Of a DNA stretch of 64,000 bases, positions 62,453 through 64,000 are shown piece by piece. Origin of the DNA: an uncultured Oscillospiraceae bacterium (lineage in GTDB: Bacteria; Bacillota; Clostridia; Oscillospirales; Ruminococcaceae); the NCBI GenBank assembly GCA_904397845.1, contig CAJFOX010000006.1:1-64000 (forward strand), written 5' to 3'. A program made the translations under genes and the position numbers. The notes beneath the pieces were generated by a model. The model did not search any database. It was given only the letters and a program-made list of their open reading frames with translations, and had not been told where the DNA came from. Numbering within the stretch: the stretch's first letter is position 1; each line of letters begins with the position of its first letter.

Positions 62453-63529
62453 ATGAAAACGCTTCTTTCTTTTTTCGTACTTTTTTCCCTTATCGTCTTT
62501 CTTTTGCCCTTGGCAGCGTTGAATCCGGACAAGACCGAAAACGTTGAAGCAAAAACAGCAGATAAAGCGGTTTCAATCGCCGCCAGTCAGCCAATCCGGC
62601 AGGAAGAAGTTCTCCCTTCCCTGTCCGGCGACGCGTCTCAGCCAGTACAGGATACGCTGGCAACCTTGCAGGTATCCCAGCCGGAATATTTTTCTATTTT
62701 GGACCGAAGCACCGGTCAGATTGAAAAGGTGGCGGTAATAGACTATCTGTACGGAGCCGTGGCGGCAGAACTGCCACCCGGATTCCACAGCGAAGCGATG
62801 AAAGCCCAAGCTGTGGCGTCTCACACCTACGCACTATATTGCCGGGAACACCCGGTACCGGAACTGGGAGGCGCTGATTTTTCAACGGATCCTTCCAACT
62901 GGGAAGGCTATGTAACAAAAGAGCAGATGTTAGAACGTTATCCTGACCTGGGTGAAACCTACTGGAAAAAAATTACCGATGCAGTCGATGAAGTAGCATC
63001 TACAGTTCTGGTCTACCAGGAGGAACCTATTCTCGCCGCGTATCATTCAATGAGCGCCGGTGCAACCGAATTCGCGTCAAATGTATGGAACGGCACGGTC
63101 CCTTATCTAGTGCCAGTTGACAGCGTTGGAGACACGCTGGCCGACCAGTTTGAAACTTCAGTTACCTTCTCCGCAGAACAGATCCGGGGGATTTTAACCG
63201 AAGCGTATCCGGATCTGACATTGGACGGCGACACCCGCAGCTGGTTCCAGATTGTGTCTCGCTCGCCCTCCGGGTATGTGCTCACGCTGCAGGCGGGGAA
63301 TCTACAGATCAGCGGAAAGGATCTACGCACCCTGCTGGGGTTGCGATCCACCAACTTTACCATTACGGCACAGACCGATTCCTTTCTGTTTACCACCAAA
63401 GGCTATGGGCACGGCGTCGGGCTCAGCCAATACGGCGCAGATTATATGGCGCGCCAAGGCAGCGGATATGAAGAAATCCTGCTTCATTATTATACTGGCG
63501 CACAGTTGGCAAAAGCAGTAGAGGAATGA
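62453..63529 (+). CDS. spoIID: Stage II sporulation protein D
   Basis: 358 aa lytic transglycosylase that strips septal peptidoglycan during engulfment. The N-terminal signal anchor (LLSFFVLFSLIVFLLPLAAL) is followed by the SpoIID domain: DYLYGAVAAELPPGFHSEAMKAQAVASHTYALY with the catalytic Glu in AAEL, AAYHSMSAGATEFASNVW, and the end GYGHGVGLSQYGADYMARQGSGYEEILLHYYTG. AGAGGGGG precedes ATG 62453. SpoIIM is encoded at 8 kb; no SpoIIP is seen here. Confidence 0.93.
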   Translation: MKTLLSFFVLFSLIVFLLPLAALNPDKTENVEAKTADKAVSIAASQPIRQEEVLPSLSGDASQPVQDTLATLQVSQPEYFSILDRSTGQIEKVAVIDYLYGAVAAELPPGFHSEAMKAQAVASHTYALYCREHPVPELGGADFSTDPSNWEGYVTKEQMLERYPDLGETYWKKITDAVDEVASTVLVYQEEPILAAYHSMSAGATEFASNVWNGTVPYLVPVDSVGDTLADQFETSVTFSAEQIRGILTEAYPDLTLDGDTRSWFQIVSRSPSGYVLTLQAGNLQISGKDLRTLLGLRSTNFTITAQTDSFLFTTKGYGHGVGLSQYGADYMARQGSGYEEILLHYYTGAQLAKAVEE

Positions 63530-63567
63530 CCACCACGCCCATATAAAACACAGCCTGCCTTTTCTCA

Positions 63568-63599
63568 TATTGCTCTGGAAGTATCCAGAGCAATATGCT
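63568..63599. repeat. 13-base inverted repeat without T-run
   Basis: CATATTGCTCTGG and CCAGAGCAATATG around AAGTAT, between convergent spoIID and the last gene. Neither strand continues with a T-run, so a simple intrinsic terminator is doubtful. Confidence 0.6.
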
Positions 63600-63616
63600 T
63601 CTGCAATTCTGCCCGG

Positions 63617-64000
63617 TTAATCCGCCCGGCGGCCGGCCAGATAAATTCCCGCATCAGATAAGAGCTCCGGCAGGTCAAAGACGCTTTCCTCTTCTACCTC
63701 TACATGAATCAGCTCGCAGGGATTTTCATCGGACAGAATATCCCACAGTTTTTGGCATCCCGGTTCTTCCGGCAGCTGATATTTCTCAAGAAGCGCCCGG
63801 ATCGGCTGCGGGGAAACAGTATATATTTGAATGGTTTTCAAATCGCCAACGTATATTTGTTCGGGCGATTCATGCGAAGAAAACCCAAACCGGACATCTC
63901 CATCTTCCGCCAGAAGGTTCCCATACCGGCGGGCAATCGCCTGTAAAACAGGCCGAGTGCATCCGTCTACATAATAAATATCGTAAACGCCGTCTTCTTC
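63617..64000 (-). CDS. Partial gene cut by the window end, function unknown
   Basis: The frame stays open from the stop at 63617 to the window edge, giving at least 127 residues of the C-terminal part; the start lies outside. The visible part is acidic (HVEVEEESVFDLPELLSDAG) and soluble, and it ends IYLAGRRAD. An internal TTG at 63841 could be mistaken for a start, but in-frame coding sequence continues upstream (for example FGFSSHESPEQIYVGD). Not recognised. Confidence 0.65.
   Translation of the reverse strand, partial: EEDGVYDIYYVDGCTRPVLQAIARRYGNLLAEDGDVRFGFSSHESPEQIYVGDLKTIQIYTVSPQPIRALLEKYQLPEEPGCQKLWDILSDENPCELIHVEVEEESVFDLPELLSDAGIYLAGRRAD

Noticed and set aside
61360-62532. Long minus-strand open frame of 390 codons
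   Set aside because: It overlaps the membrane-protein gene 61407-62243 in another phase and runs into the spoIID promoter. The residue composition is not protein-like and there is no ribosome site.

Overview
The window looks like chromosomal DNA of an anaerobic, endospore-forming member of the Clostridia with intermediate GC content, probably of the Ruminococcaceae/Oscillospiraceae type. Pointers are spoIIM, spoIID and spmAB, a GatCAB/non-discriminating AspRS operon, two T-box leaders, an indolepyruvate:ferredoxin oxidoreductase, a GlgC/GlgD glycogen operon, AbrB and YebC proteins, and typical AGGAGG ribosome sites. I see no phage, transposon, CRISPR array or rRNA. The genus is inferred, not proven.

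Layout. 1-9 kb: tRNA-Leu(GAG), a 40-residue membrane peptide, a MarR-controlled heterodimeric ABC exporter, citramalate synthase, several membrane proteins, spoIIM and a 6S-like RNA. 9-16 kb: proBA, prfB, a zinc-ribbon membrane protein, galU and the rpsF-ssb-rpsR operon with its leader. 16-27 kb: a leucine-type T-box ahead of an acyl-CoA ligase, a PASTA pseudokinase and a TIM-barrel protein; then a small membrane protein behind LexA-like boxes, yebC, a cold-shock gene with a hairpin leader, proC, and two SIS-domain genes around a GntR regulator. 27-40 kb: xth, aspS-gatCAB, ddaH, a URO-D family gene, a DUF1540 protein, an M20 peptidase, a MATE transporter and tRNA-Ala(CGC). 40-49 kb: a Zur-like regulator with znuACB, an arylacetate-CoA ligase behind a tryptophan-type T-box, an AT-rich orphan gene and iorAB. 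49-64 kb: an MntR/DtxR regulator, AbrB, spmAB, glgBCDA, gap, an orphan histidine kinase behind tandem Spo0A boxes, an EamA exporter, spoIID and a gene cut by the window end.

The most coherent theme is amino-acid supply from organic acids. The leucine (CUC) T-box precedes an acyl-CoA ligase and the tryptophan (UGG) T-box precedes an arylacetate-CoA ligase, with indolepyruvate oxidoreductase genes close by. A T-box switches expression on when the tRNA is uncharged, so these ligases are probably biosynthetic. They would activate scavenged isovalerate and indoleacetate, for reductive carboxylation to the 2-oxo acids of Leu and Trp. The cognate tRNA-Leu(GAG) lies in the same window. cimA, proBA and proC add standard biosynthetic routes.

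A second theme is development and stress. SigmaE-type promoters with the same 14-base spacing precede spmA and spoIID, two 0A boxes ten bases apart precede a soluble orphan kinase, and LexA-like palindromes sit on the promoter of a 96-residue membrane protein. All regulatory calls are by eye and need comparative or experimental support.
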